Source of the DNA: Algoriella xinjiangensis | GTDB lineage: Bacteria; Bacteroidota; Bacteroidia; Flavobacteriales; Weeksellaceae | Direction: 5' to 3' | NCBI RefSeq assembly: GCF_900115015.1 | Contig: NZ_FOUZ01000001.1 | Location: 62,001-126,000 of the forward strand | Length of the DNA: 64,000 nt | In this document: positions 44,007 to 52,915 of the stretch, one piece after another | How the letters are laid out: every line of letters begins with the position of its first letter | How positions within the stretch are numbered: the first letter of the stretch is position 1 | Position numbers and translations under genes: made by a program | The notes under the pieces: generated by a model | Database searches by the model: none | What the model was told of the DNA's origin: nothing | What the model saw: the letters and a program-made list of their open reading frames with translations, nothing else

Positions 44007-45089
44007 TTATTTGGCATCAAAATCTACTATTACTTCTGCCGAACGAGGGTGAGCTTGGCAAGAAAGTACAAAGCCACGTGCTATTTCGTCTGGTTCTAAT
44101 GAATAGTTGATGTCCATTTCTACTTCGCCTTTTAATACTTTACACTTACAAGTGGCGCAAACACCACCTTTACAAGCATATGGTAAATCGGCACCGTTTT
44201 GCAAAGCCGCATCTAAGATTGTATCGCCATGGTAACCTAAATCAAGTTGTAAAGATGTTGCGTCTAGCTTAACAGTTACTTTACTCATTGTATCATTAGA
44301 TTCTTTTACCGCATTTTTGCGTTCAACCTTTTTAGCTTCTGAAGATGCGCTGTAAAATAATTCGAAATGTACATTTTTCAAATCTACTCCAGCTTCTACA
44401 AAAGCGTCACGACCGCTTAAAATCATTTCTTCGGGACCACAAAGAAAAACTTCACTAACATCTGTTGGATTGATAATATTTTTTAAGAAATATTCAATTT
44501 TTTCTTTATCAATACGACCGCTCAAAATTTCTGCATCAGCCGTTTCTCGGCTCAAGATATTGTAAACGCTAAGGCGTTGCATATATCTATTTTTTAATGC
44601 TTCAATTTCTTCTTTAAAGATGATAGATCCTTTATTTTTGTTTCCGTATAATAGTATAACTTCACTATTAGGTTCTGTTTGTAGCACTGTTTTCATGATC
44701 GAAAGTACTGGTGTAATTCCAGATCCAGCAACAATGCCTACATATAATTTTTTGTTATCTTCATGTACTTCTGTAAAGAAATTTCCTTGTGGAGTCATTA
44801 CATCAAGAACATCACCAATTTTTATTTGGTCGTTCATAAATGTAGAAAAAACACCGTCGTCAATTTTCTTTACTGCAACTCTCAATTCGTTGTCTAATGG
44901 ACTTGAACAAATCGAATACGAACGTCTAATTTCTTCATTATTATGATGATTTTTTAACGTTAGATATTGACCATGTTTAAAACTAAATTCTTTGTTTAAT
45001 TCTTCAGGTACATCAAATGTAACGGATACACAATCTGGTGTTTCCTTTTTTACATTTTTTACGCGTAATTGATGAAAATTTATTGCCAT
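44007..45089 (-). CDS. paaE: PaaE, reductase of phenylacetyl-CoA epoxidase
   Basis: 360 residues: ferredoxin-NADP reductase domain (RRSYSICSSPLD for flavin, VAGSGITPVLSIMKTV for nicotinamide, VFLCGPEEMI) joined to a C-terminal plant-type 2Fe-2S ferredoxin with CKGGVCATCKCKVLKG and SCQAHPRS. It passes electrons from NADPH to PaaA. One base separates it from the tetR stop. Confidence 0.95.
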   Translation of the reverse strand: MAINFHQLRVKNVKKETPDCVSVTFDVPEELNKEFSFKHGQYLTLKNHHNNEEIRRSYSICSSPLDNELRVAVKKIDDGVFSTFMNDQIKIGDVLDVMTPQGNFFTEVHEDNKKLYVGIVAGSGITPVLSIMKTVLQTEPNSEVILLYGNKNKGSIIFKEEIEALKNRYMQRLSVYNILSRETADAEILSGRIDKEKIEYFLKNIINPTDVSEVFLCGPEEMILSGRDAFVEAGVDLKNVHFELFYSASSEAKKVERKNAVKESNDTMSKVTVKLDATSLQLDLGYHGDTILDAALQNGADLPYACKGGVCATCKCKVLKGEVEMDINYSLEPDEIARGFVLSCQAHPRSAEVIVDFDAK

Positions 45090-45090
45090 A

Positions 45091-45663
45091 TTATTTTTGA
45101 AATCCGTTAATTAATAGTGTCATCAAGTCATTTTCTAATTGTTCTGGCGAGATATCTCGACCAGGTTTATACCACAATTCTATCCAACGAAGTGATGATA
45201 ATAAAGTAAATAAAGCCACTGATACATTTAAGTCTTTAAACTCGCCTGCTGCAATTCCTGCTTTTATTAAATTTGCAATTCGTTTTTCGTACCCTTTTCG
45301 TATTGTTTTGTACAATTCTTTTTTGGTATCCGAAAGATTTTTCCAATCATTATTTGCGACAGAAACTTCATCTGGTTCTGCAATAATCATGCGAACGTGT
45401 AACTGTATCAAATCTCGTAATTTTTGCACATTTGTTTCATCTGTATCTTCGATCATACTAATGTGAGAAACGTATTGATTGGCTACTTTGAAGCAAATTT
45501 CTTCTAAAATTTCGTCTTTCGAACGAATGTGATTATATAAACTTGCCGCTTCCATCCCAACCTTCTCTGCCAATTCGCGCATAGATGTTGCAGAATAGCC
45601 TTTGTGCTTAAAAATTGCGGCTGCTTCTTGAATAATCAGTTCTTTTTTACTTTGTTTTGGCAT
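45091..45663 (-). CDS. TetR-family regulator, candidate PaaR repressor
   Basis: 190 residues. N-terminal helix-turn-helix FKHKGYSATSMRELAEKVGM followed by a ligand-binding helical domain (LEEICFKVANQYVSHISMIE). It sits inside the paa operon, 3 bases after paaK and 1 before paaE. Palindromes that fit the PaaR operator occur before paaK and before the E2 gene. In Thermus thermophilus PaaR is a TetR protein that senses phenylacetyl-CoA; the same ligand is inferred here. Confidence 0.8.
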   Translation of the reverse strand: MPKQSKKELIIQEAAAIFKHKGYSATSMRELAEKVGMEAASLYNHIRSKDEILEEICFKVANQYVSHISMIEDTDETNVQKLRDLIQLHVRMIIAEPDEVSVANNDWKNLSDTKKELYKTIRKGYEKRIANLIKAGIAAGEFKDLNVSVALFTLLSSLRWIELWYKPGRDISPEQLENDLMTLLINGFQK

Positions 45664-45666
45664 TTT

Positions 45667-47004
45667 TTATAAATGTCTATTATCGATAATTCGGTTTAAT
45701 TTTCCTCCCTCACTTTTCGGAAGACAATCTGTTTCGTATAACTTAACATTCATTCCCAAACCGATATTATCTCTAATTTTTTTGTGAATATTACAAATTA
45801 AACGTTGTGCTTCAACGTTTGTTTCGTCGTTTAAATTATCTAATGTAAACCCATTTTGGTTGAAATAAGCTGAATTAATTTCGAATCCAACTTCTACTAC
45901 ATCCATATTTTTAGGTTTTGTCAAAACTACTTGATAATTTGGAGATAAGTGTGGAAATTCTGGAATAAAATCAGCTATTTGTGTATGAAAGAAATTTACG
46001 CCACGAATAATCATCATATCATCTGCACGACCAATAATTGGACCCATTTTGATATGTGTTCTTTTCTTAGAATGTTCGTATGTTAAAGTCGTAATATCGC
46101 CCGTCCAATAGCGTACCAACGGCAAAGCTTCTTTAGTTAAAGTTGTGATAACTAAAACACCTGGTTGTCCGTAAGGAACTGGCTCGCCTGTTTTTTCGTC
46201 TACAATTTCTGGAAAAAAATGATCTTCCCAAATATATGATCCTGTACCTTGTTCTTCGAAATCTTCGTTAGAAACTCCAGGTCCAATAATTTCGCTTAAT
46301 CCGTAGATATTAGACGCCTTGATATGTAAACTATTTTCTACTTCTTGACGCAATGCTTCAGACCAAGGTTCTGAACCTAAAATCGCAATTTTAAGGTTAA
46401 AATTATCTAATGATTCTCCTCTTTTCTTGATTTCTTCTGCTACTGTTAACGCATAAGATGGTGTTGCACAAATAGCATCTGCCTGAAAATCTTTCAGTAA
46501 CATGATTTGTTTATCTGTATTACCTCCAGAAATTGGAACAACCGTCATTCCTAATTTTTCTGCACCGTAATGTAATCCTAAACCACCTGTAAATAATCCG
46601 TATCCGTACGCATTTTGCAAAGTCATTCCTGGTTCGCAACCCGATGCAGCCAATGATCTTGCAACAACTTCAGAAAACAATTCAATATCATTTCTTGTGT
46701 AACCAACAACTGTAGGTTTTCCCGTTGTACCACTTGAACAATGTAAACGAATTACTTCGCTTTTTGGTTCTGCAAATAAGCCGAAAGGATAATTATCCCT
46801 TAAATGATTTTTCTTTGTAAATGGTAATTTATGTAAATCTTCAACACCATTAATGTCTTCTGGTTTTACTCCAGCTTCATCAAAAGCATTTTTGTAAAAA
46901 GGCACTTTACTGTACACTTTTTGTAACATATTTTGAAGTCTCTCATTTTGAATCTTGCGCAATTCTTCAATTGGCATTTGTTCAATTTCAGGATTAAATA
47001 TCAT
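45667..47004 (-). CDS. paaK: PaaK, phenylacetate-CoA ligase
   Basis: 445-residue adenylate-forming ligase, first enzyme of the pathway. LHCSSGTTGKPTVVGYT (ATP loop, about residue 91), AYGYGLFTGGLGLHYGAEKL, ATPSYALTVAEEIKK, YGLSEIIGPGVS and RADDMMIIRGVNFFHTQI are diagnostic. It is the first gene of the paa operon, with an operator and promoter directly upstream. Confidence 0.95.
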   Translation of the reverse strand: MIFNPEIEQMPIEELRKIQNERLQNMLQKVYSKVPFYKNAFDEAGVKPEDINGVEDLHKLPFTKKNHLRDNYPFGLFAEPKSEVIRLHCSSGTTGKPTVVGYTRNDIELFSEVVARSLAASGCEPGMTLQNAYGYGLFTGGLGLHYGAEKLGMTVVPISGGNTDKQIMLLKDFQADAICATPSYALTVAEEIKKRGESLDNFNLKIAILGSEPWSEALRQEVENSLHIKASNIYGLSEIIGPGVSNEDFEEQGTGSYIWEDHFFPEIVDEKTGEPVPYGQPGVLVITTLTKEALPLVRYWTGDITTLTYEHSKKRTHIKMGPIIGRADDMMIIRGVNFFHTQIADFIPEFPHLSPNYQVVLTKPKNMDVVEVGFEINSAYFNQNGFTLDNLNDETNVEAQRLICNIHKKIRDNIGLGMNVKLYETDCLPKSEGGKLNRIIDNRHL

Positions 47005-47035
47005 AATTTTTGCAGATTTTGATTTTTGTCTTTAA

Positions 47036-47043
47036 CAAATGTA
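47036..47043 (-). promoter_or_regulatory. -7 promoter box of the paa operon
   Basis: The minus strand reads TACATTTG, a perfect TAnnTTTG. A TTTG lies 23 bases upstream inside the operator at 47063-47076, so a bound repressor would cover the -33 element. Leader to paaK about 26 bases. Confidence 0.65.
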
Positions 47044-47062
47044 ACAAAAAAAAATAAAAAAA

Positions 47063-47076
47063 CTAACAAACGTTAG
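47063..47076. promoter_or_regulatory. Putative TetR/PaaR operator before paaK
   Basis: CTAACAAACGTTAG within a longer dyad AACTAAC-4-GTTAGTT. The PaaR consensus CNAACGNNCGTTNG that I recall from Thermus fits at all but one position. It overlaps the -33 region of the paaK promoter. Confidence 0.65.
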
Positions 47077-47121
47077 TTTTTTTAGTGTAAAAAATACATC
47101 TATTAATTAAATGTAGTCAAA

Positions 47122-49161
47122 TTAGTAATTTAAAACGTTATTAATCAATACTTTTAACTTTTCAGCATTTGGTAACATTTCTTGCTCTAAAGTAGAATTT
47201 AATGGTATTGCTGGTAAATCTTGCGCACCTAAAACACGAACTGGTGCATCTAAATACTCAAAACATTCTTCACTAATTAATCCTGCAACGCTCTGTGCAA
47301 AAGAGTTTTGCTTAGCTTCTTCAGTTAAAACAATACAACGACTGTGTTTTTTTACACTAGTAAAAATTGTTTCTTCATCAAGCGGAACTAATGTTCTTAA
47401 ATCAATAATTTCGACTTGGTTTGGAAAATCTTTTGCAGCTTGTTTCGCCCAATAAACGCCCATACCATACGTTATTATTGATACTGAATTATAATCTGTA
47501 GAAACTTCTGATGCTATGACTTCGCGTGCTTTTCCGAATGGTAAAACATAATCTTCATCTGGTTCTACAGTTGCAGCATCTTCTGTTCCTTTTATTTTAC
47601 TCCAATATAATCCTTTGTGTTCTAACATTACAACTGGATTTGGATCATAATAAGCAGCTTTCATCAATCCTTTCAAATCTGCTCCTGTAGATGGATAAGC
47701 TATTTTGATTCCTTTGATATTCGTCAAAACACTTTCTACTGAACTCGAATGATAAGGTCCACCACTTCCGTACGCACCAATTGGCACACGAAGCACCATA
47801 GAAACTGGCCATTTACCGTTTGATAAATAGTTACTACGCGCAACTTCTGTAAATAATTGATTTAGACCAGGCCAGATATAATCTGCAAACTGAACTTCTA
47901 CAATCGGTTTTAAACCAACTGCGCTCATTCCAACTGTAGAACCGATAATAAACGCTTCTTGAATTGGTGTATTAAATACACGATTCTTACCATATTGTTT
48001 GGCTAAAGTTGCAGCTTCGCGAAAAACTCCACCCAAACGCAACCCAACATCTTGTCCATATAATAAAGCTTCTGGATGTTCTGCCATTAATTCGCGAATT
48101 GCAAATAAAGCAGAATCTACCATTACTGTTTTTTCTTTTCCTTCTGGCGAACGGTTTCCTTTTTCTTCTGTAATTGGTGTTGGCGCAAAAACATGCGTAT
48201 ACAAATCTTCTGGACGAGGATCTTCGGCTTTTAACGCTTCTTGATATTCTAACTGAACTTTGTCTGCTGCATCTTTCTCGATCTGAATTAATTCATCTAA
48301 TTCAAAACCATCATTCAATAAAGCAGTTTTTAATTTATCATAAGGATCACGCGCTTGCGCTTCCTCCAGATCATCGCGGTACCATTCTTTACGAACGCCT
48401 GATGTATGATGATTAAGTAAAGGAACTTTTGCATGAACCAAAATTGGACGACGCTCTGTTCTAATAATTTCGATTGCCTTTTGAATCGTTTCATACGAAG
48501 CTAAAAAATCTGTTCCATCCACTTGAAGAACTTCAAGTCCTTTAAAACCTTTCGCATAATGCGAAATATCTTGTGCGCGAATTTCGTCCGCCGAAGCAGA
48601 AATATCCCATTCGTTGTCTTGTACTAAATATAAAATTGGCAATTGTTTTAGAGCCGCCATCTGAAAAGCTTCTGCCACTTCTCCTTCTGTACAACTTGCA
48701 TCACCCAAAGAACAAACTGAAATTGGCTTAATTTCATCTGTCGCTAAACCTTCTAATTCTTTGTATTGCATTCCCATCGCAATTCCAGTTGTTGGGATAG
48801 CTTGCATTCCCGTCGCACTACTTTGATGTGGAATTTTCGGCATATCATCTCTCCTTAAACTTGGATGAGAATAATAGGTTCTACCTCCTGAAAAAACATC
48901 ATCACGTTTTGCTAACAATTGCAACATCAATTCGTAAGGTGTAATACCGATTGCCAACAACATAGCGTCGTCGCGATAATATGCGCTTAAGTAATCTTGT
49001 GGTAATAATTGTAAACCAGTCGCAATTTGAATTGCTTCGTGTCCACGCGAAGTTGCATGTACATATTTACCCGTTACTTGTTTATTTTCTTCGTATAATT
49101 CTGTTAATGCTTTTGCAGTGACTAAAAGCTCGTAAGCTTGTTTTAATAATGTAGATTTCAT
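47122..49161 (-). CDS. 2-oxoacid dehydrogenase E1, fused alpha and beta subunits
   Basis: 679 residues from ATG 49161, which follows the E2 stop by 4 bases (an ATG at 49185 overlaps E2 and is less likely). Alpha part: thiamine-diphosphate motif GDASCTEGEVAEAFQMAALK with NxWDI downstream; beta part from about residue 345: ALLYGQDVGLRLGGVFREA, PVVMLEHKGLYWSKI. This is the branched-chain/pyruvate-like E1. No E3 is next to it. Sharing an operator with paaK suggests that its acyl-CoA product can be phenylacetyl-CoA; inference. Confidence 0.88.
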   Translation of the reverse strand: MKSTLLKQAYELLVTAKALTELYEENKQVTGKYVHATSRGHEAIQIATGLQLLPQDYLSAYYRDDAMLLAIGITPYELMLQLLAKRDDVFSGGRTYYSHPSLRRDDMPKIPHQSSATGMQAIPTTGIAMGMQYKELEGLATDEIKPISVCSLGDASCTEGEVAEAFQMAALKQLPILYLVQDNEWDISASADEIRAQDISHYAKGFKGLEVLQVDGTDFLASYETIQKAIEIIRTERRPILVHAKVPLLNHHTSGVRKEWYRDDLEEAQARDPYDKLKTALLNDGFELDELIQIEKDAADKVQLEYQEALKAEDPRPEDLYTHVFAPTPITEEKGNRSPEGKEKTVMVDSALFAIRELMAEHPEALLYGQDVGLRLGGVFREAATLAKQYGKNRVFNTPIQEAFIIGSTVGMSAVGLKPIVEVQFADYIWPGLNQLFTEVARSNYLSNGKWPVSMVLRVPIGAYGSGGPYHSSSVESVLTNIKGIKIAYPSTGADLKGLMKAAYYDPNPVVMLEHKGLYWSKIKGTEDAATVEPDEDYVLPFGKAREVIASEVSTDYNSVSIITYGMGVYWAKQAAKDFPNQVEIIDLRTLVPLDEETIFTSVKKHSRCIVLTEEAKQNSFAQSVAGLISEECFEYLDAPVRVLGAQDLPAIPLNSTLEQEMLPNAEKLKVLINNVLNY

Positions 49162-49165
49162 GGCT

Positions 49166-50422
49166 TTAAATTTGTGTGTTAACATCCCAATTTTCGATAT
49201 AATCTGAAATACGTTTTAAGAAAACGCCTCCCAAAGAACCGTCTACCACACGATGATCAAACGAAAGAGATAAATACATAAATTGTCTTGCAACAATAAT
49301 ATCTCCAAATTCTGTCTCTAAAACTGCGGGTTTTTTCTTGATAACACCCGTCGCTAAAATTGCAACTTCGGGTTGATTGATAATCGGTGTTCCCATCAAA
49401 TTACCAAAAGTCCCCACATTACTAATTGTAAATGTACCGCCACGAACGTCATCTGGCGATAATTTATTATTTCTAGCCTTATTTACAATGGTATTTACGC
49501 CATTTGCTAAACCTTCTAAATTTAATTGATTCGCGTTTCTGATAACAGGAACAATCAAATTATTATTTGGTAAAGCAGTCGCAATTCCTATATTGATTTC
49601 GCTGTGTTTGATAATCTTTGTTTCAGTTTCATCAACCGAAACATTTATCATCGGAAAGTCTTTTATTGCACGAACCACGCACTCCACAATCATTGGTGTG
49701 TACGTTAATTTTTGCTTGTATTTTGCTTCAAAACTTGCTTTATTTTCTTCGCGCCATTTTACAAAATTCGTCACATCTGGTTCTACATAAGCCGTAACAT
49801 GAGGAGAAGTTTGTTTACTTTTCTTCATGTGTTTCGAAATCATTTGACGCATTTTATCCATCTCGATAATTTCGTCATTTGCACCAAATGAAGCTGTAGA
49901 AATAACTGAATTATTAGTTAAACTATTACTTGAAATAATATCTGTAACGGATTTATTTTGAATATAATTTAAAACATCATTCTTAGAAATTCGTCCATCA
50001 CGACCAGTTCCTTTTATTTGTTTTAAATCATTTGTTTCTATATTCTCTTTCTGAACAATACTTTTTACCAAAGGCGATAAAAATTGATCAGTTTGAATAG
50101 ATTCTTGGTTAACTTTTGGTGTAGAATTAGATTGATGAACCTCAACTAATTCTGGTTCATTTTTAGTCGAACTATTGTCATCTGAAATTTCTATAATTGC
50201 GAAAATTTCTCCGATCTTAATCTCATCTCCTTCATTAAATCTAAACTCGATAATTTTACCAGAATTTGTAGACGGAACATCAGAATCTACTTTATCTGTT
50301 GAAACCTCAGCAATTACTTCATTTTCTTGAATAAAGTCGCCAATATTTTTGGTAAAACGAACAAGTTGCACAGACTCAACACTCTCTCCCAGCCTAGGAA
50401 TCGTTAGTTCTATTTTTTTCAT
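49166..50422 (-). CDS. 2-oxoacid dehydrogenase E2 (dihydrolipoamide acyltransferase)
   Basis: 418 residues. Lipoyl domain at 1-80 with the lysine in EVSTDKVDSDVPS, then a linker, a peripheral subunit-binding domain (LSPLVKSIVQKENIE..GTGRDGRISKNDVLNYI, about 115-160) and a catalytic domain ending with SFDHRVVDGSLGGVFLK (HRxxDG). It forms the core of a branched-chain or pyruvate-like complex with the fused E1. The substrate acyl group is unknown. Confidence 0.92.
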   Translation of the reverse strand: MKKIELTIPRLGESVESVQLVRFTKNIGDFIQENEVIAEVSTDKVDSDVPSTNSGKIIEFRFNEGDEIKIGEIFAIIEISDDNSSTKNEPELVEVHQSNSTPKVNQESIQTDQFLSPLVKSIVQKENIETNDLKQIKGTGRDGRISKNDVLNYIQNKSVTDIISSNSLTNNSVISTASFGANDEIIEMDKMRQMISKHMKKSKQTSPHVTAYVEPDVTNFVKWREENKASFEAKYKQKLTYTPMIVECVVRAIKDFPMINVSVDETETKIIKHSEINIGIATALPNNNLIVPVIRNANQLNLEGLANGVNTIVNKARNNKLSPDDVRGGTFTISNVGTFGNLMGTPIINQPEVAILATGVIKKKPAVLETEFGDIIVARQFMYLSLSFDHRVVDGSLGGVFLKRISDYIENWDVNTQI

Positions 50423-50473
50423 TTTATTTGTTTGCAGTTTTGTGCGTTGAAGATATTAAATTTTTGTCAAAAA

Positions 50474-50487
50474 CTAATGATTGTTAG
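50474..50487. promoter_or_regulatory. Second putative TetR/PaaR operator, before the E2/E1 genes
   Basis: CTAATGATTGTTAG, in the longer ACTAAT-4-GTTAGT. It matches the paaK operator in the outer half-sites with two consensus mismatches. It lies 51 bases upstream of the E2 start. Apart from it the gap 50423-50627 is featureless and AT-rich. Confidence 0.5.
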
Positions 50488-50627
50488 TAAAATAATTTAT
50501 AATCTTTTGCATCTCAAAATAGTTCTGAATCAATTAAATAAAATTATTCAAATTAAGTAAACAAGCAATTTAAAATACTTATTATCAATATATTAAATAC
50601 AATTACTTTATAAAATAGTTTAATCAA

Positions 50628-51452
50628 TTAAAACCTCATCACAACTCCTAAACCAGCTTGTTTTTCTTGAAATGTTGGAAAAACCATTGTCGCAATTTTA
50701 GATTCTTTACTTTTTGGAGTAAACCATTTATTGATTGTCGGAAATAACCAATATGCTAATTCTGTCGATAAAATTCCAATTCCTGCACCAGCAACAACAT
50801 CGCCAACCCAATGTTTGTTATTTATTACGCGATAAATTCCCGTAAAAGCGGCCAATGGATAACCTGCCATACTTAACCAAAAATTTGAATCGTGGTACTC
50901 GCGATACATAAATTGAGCCGTTGAAAAGGCATTCGCCGTATGCCCAGAAGGAAAAGATAAGTGATTTGATGCATCTGGACGTTCTTCTTTTACAATGTGT
51001 TTTAAAGGCAAAACTAAACCGCTTGTAATAATTTGAGAAGTTGCTAAAATAATTGTACGATCGCGGAAATTATGTTTTCCTTCTACTCCTGCCAAATTAA
51101 GTCCATATACCGCAACAGCAGGCATATATTGTGTATAATTATCAAAATTATTTCCTTTTGTTTTATCTTCTAAAATTTCATTTTTAGTTGATTTATTTAA
51201 ATTATCAAGTTGAGGAATAACCAAACTTAAACTTCCGTAGGTAATTAAAGCAGCTGGAATTATTAACTTTTTTGCTTTAAAATGATAATCTTTATCATTT
51301 GGATTAAATGTATGTTTTGGAACGGAATCTAAAATAATAGAATCGTTAATTTTTGGTGCAGTTTGAATGGTATCTTGTGCTTTTACAACTTGAGGAAAAA
51401 AGATTGTACTAGCGTATAAAATAACCAAAGGTTTAAGTTGAATCAATTTCAT
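50628..51452 (-). CDS. PAP2-family membrane phosphatase
   Basis: 274 residues from ATG 51452 with a signal peptide ending in FFPQVVKAQ. The catalytic PAP2 motifs are KEERPDASNHLSFPSGHTAN (KxxxxxxRP and PSGH) and HWVGDVVAGAGIG (SRxxxxxHxxxD variant). It is probably a lipid phosphatase in the periplasm or membrane. An upstream in-frame GTG at 51473 lies inside the -7 box TACATTTG (51473-51480), so it is not the start. Confidence 0.85.
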   Translation of the reverse strand: MKLIQLKPLVILYASTIFFPQVVKAQDTIQTAPKINDSIILDSVPKHTFNPNDKDYHFKAKKLIIPAALITYGSLSLVIPQLDNLNKSTKNEILEDKTKGNNFDNYTQYMPAVAVYGLNLAGVEGKHNFRDRTIILATSQIITSGLVLPLKHIVKEERPDASNHLSFPSGHTANAFSTAQFMYREYHDSNFWLSMAGYPLAAFTGIYRVINNKHWVGDVVAGAGIGILSTELAYWLFPTINKWFTPKSKESKIATMVFPTFQEKQAGLGVVMRF

Positions 51453-51472
51453 TTGATGATGATTTTGTCTCA

Positions 51473-51480
51473 CAAATGTA
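51473..51480 (-). promoter_or_regulatory. -7 promoter box of the PAP2 phosphatase gene
   Basis: The minus strand reads TACATTTG, about 20 bases before the ATG at 51452. It excludes the GTG start at 51473. Confidence 0.5.
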
Positions 51481-51529
51481 TTTGATAACCTAACATATAA
51501 AACTTAAGATTTGGTTAAGAATTGTAACT

Positions 51530-51561
51530 AAAAAACCGCTAGCTTATACAAACTAACGGTT
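51530..51561 (-). terminator. Terminator of hppD
   Basis: AACCGCTAG pairs with CTAACGGTT (one G-U pair on the minus strand), followed by a T-tract in the minus direction. Confidence 0.7.
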
Positions 51562-51588
51562 GAATTATCAAAAAAATAATTAATTAAA

Positions 51589-52719
51589 TTATAAATTTCC
51601 TCTACGATCTTGCTCTCTTTCTAAAGCTTCAAATAATGCTTTAAAATTTCCTGCTCCAAAAGATTGTGCGCCATGACGCTCAATTATTTCATAAAACAAT
51701 GTTGGACGATCTTCTACAGGTTTTGTAAAGATTTGTAATAAATATCCTTCTTCATCACAATCAACCAAAATTCCTAGGCTTTGAAGTTTTTTGATGTCTT
51801 CATCAATTTCTCCAACACGTTCTGGAATCATATCGTAATATGCTTCTGGCGGTGCAGATAAAAATTCAACTCCACGAGATTTTAATTCAGTTACAGTTTT
51901 TACAATATCTTTTGTTGCAACTGCAATGTGTTGAACACCTTCGCCTTCGTAAAAATCTAAATATTCTTCAACTTGCGATTTCTTTTTTCCTTCAGCAGGT
52001 TCGTTAATTGGAAATTTAGAAAAACCATTTCCGTTACTCATTACTTTAGACATCAAAGCAGAATATTCTGTATTAATTTGTTTGTCATCAAAAGACAAAA
52101 TATTAACAAATCCCATCACATCTTGGTACCATTGCACGGTATCATTCATACGATTCCAACCCACATTACCAACGCAATGATCTACATACAACAAACCACA
52201 ATCAGTCGGTTGATAAGCAGATTCTGACTTTACATAACCAGGCATAAATGGACCATCATAATTTTTACGCTCAATAAACATGTGTATTGTTTCTCCATAC
52301 GTATAAATTCCAGCCATTTTAACTTCACCAAATTCATCTGTAATTGTAGTTGGCTCTAAGTATGATTTGGCACCTCTTTTTGTTGTTTGTTCGTACGCAT
52401 CGTACGCATCATCTACCCAAAGTGCTAAAATCTTTACGCCATCTCCATGTTTTAGAGCATGTAAAGCGATAGGAGAATCTGATTTTAAACCAGAAGTTAA
52501 AACTAAACGAATTTTACCTTGTTGTAAAACATAAGAAGCTCTATCTCTAACGCCGGTTTCTGGACCTGCATAAGCAACTTCTTGATATCCGAAAGCTGTT
52601 TTGTAATAATGTGCTGCTTGCTTTGCATTACCAACATAAAACTCGATATAATCTGTTCCATTAATTGGTAAAAAATCTTGGGCTTGCGCTATTTTTTCAG
52701 CAAATGTTTGTGTACTCAT
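51589..52719 (-). CDS. hppD: 4-Hydroxyphenylpyruvate dioxygenase
   Basis: 376-residue non-haem iron enzyme that turns 4-hydroxyphenylpyruvate into homogentisate (tyrosine breakdown). Metal ligands are visible in LLYVDHCVGNV (His, about 182), GVQHIAVATKDIV (His, about 263) and LFYEIIERHGAQSFGAGNF (Glu, about 346). Two VOC-like domains as expected. It is separated from hmgA by a repeat-containing gap of 196 bases; a terminator follows it. Confidence 0.95.
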   Translation of the reverse strand: MSTQTFAEKIAQAQDFLPINGTDYIEFYVGNAKQAAHYYKTAFGYQEVAYAGPETGVRDRASYVLQQGKIRLVLTSGLKSDSPIALHALKHGDGVKILALWVDDAYDAYEQTTKRGAKSYLEPTTITDEFGEVKMAGIYTYGETIHMFIERKNYDGPFMPGYVKSESAYQPTDCGLLYVDHCVGNVGWNRMNDTVQWYQDVMGFVNILSFDDKQINTEYSALMSKVMSNGNGFSKFPINEPAEGKKKSQVEEYLDFYEGEGVQHIAVATKDIVKTVTELKSRGVEFLSAPPEAYYDMIPERVGEIDEDIKKLQSLGILVDCDEEGYLLQIFTKPVEDRPTLFYEIIERHGAQSFGAGNFKALFEALEREQDRRGNL

Positions 52720-52794
52720 TTTATTGTGTTTTTTTATTTTTCTTATGTGTGATTCTATTGTAATGTCAAATTTGATTCAACATTTTATTATTGC

Positions 52795-52827
52795 AATGTG
52801 ATTCTGAAATAAATTCAGAATCACATT
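52795..52827. repeat. Perfect palindrome, left half of a bipartite repeat
   Basis: AATGTGATTCTGAA and TTCAGAATCACATT form a perfect 14 bp stem around a 5-base loop. Followed at 52876 by a second palindrome of similar core. No T-tract on the side that would make it the hmgA terminator. Confidence 0.75.
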
Positions 52828-52875
52828 AACTTTTATTGAAATTTAAAATTTTTGTCCTAAACAAATCTTAGTGAG

Positions 52876-52896
52876 AAGCTGAAACAAGTTCAGCTT
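52876..52896. repeat. Second palindrome, right half of a bipartite repeat
   Basis: AAGCTGAA and TTCAGCTT flank ACAAG. On the minus strand the core reads GCTGAACTTGTTTCAGC, which I recall as common intergenic repeat sequence in Flavobacteria. The two palindromes lie 49 bases apart. Confidence 0.6.
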
Positions 52897-52915
52897 GACA
52901 AAACTTAGAACAAAA

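Noticed and set aside
51450-51475. Upstream GTG start for the PAP2 gene
   Set aside because: It lies in the -7 box TACATTTG. ATG 51452 starts directly at a good signal peptide.
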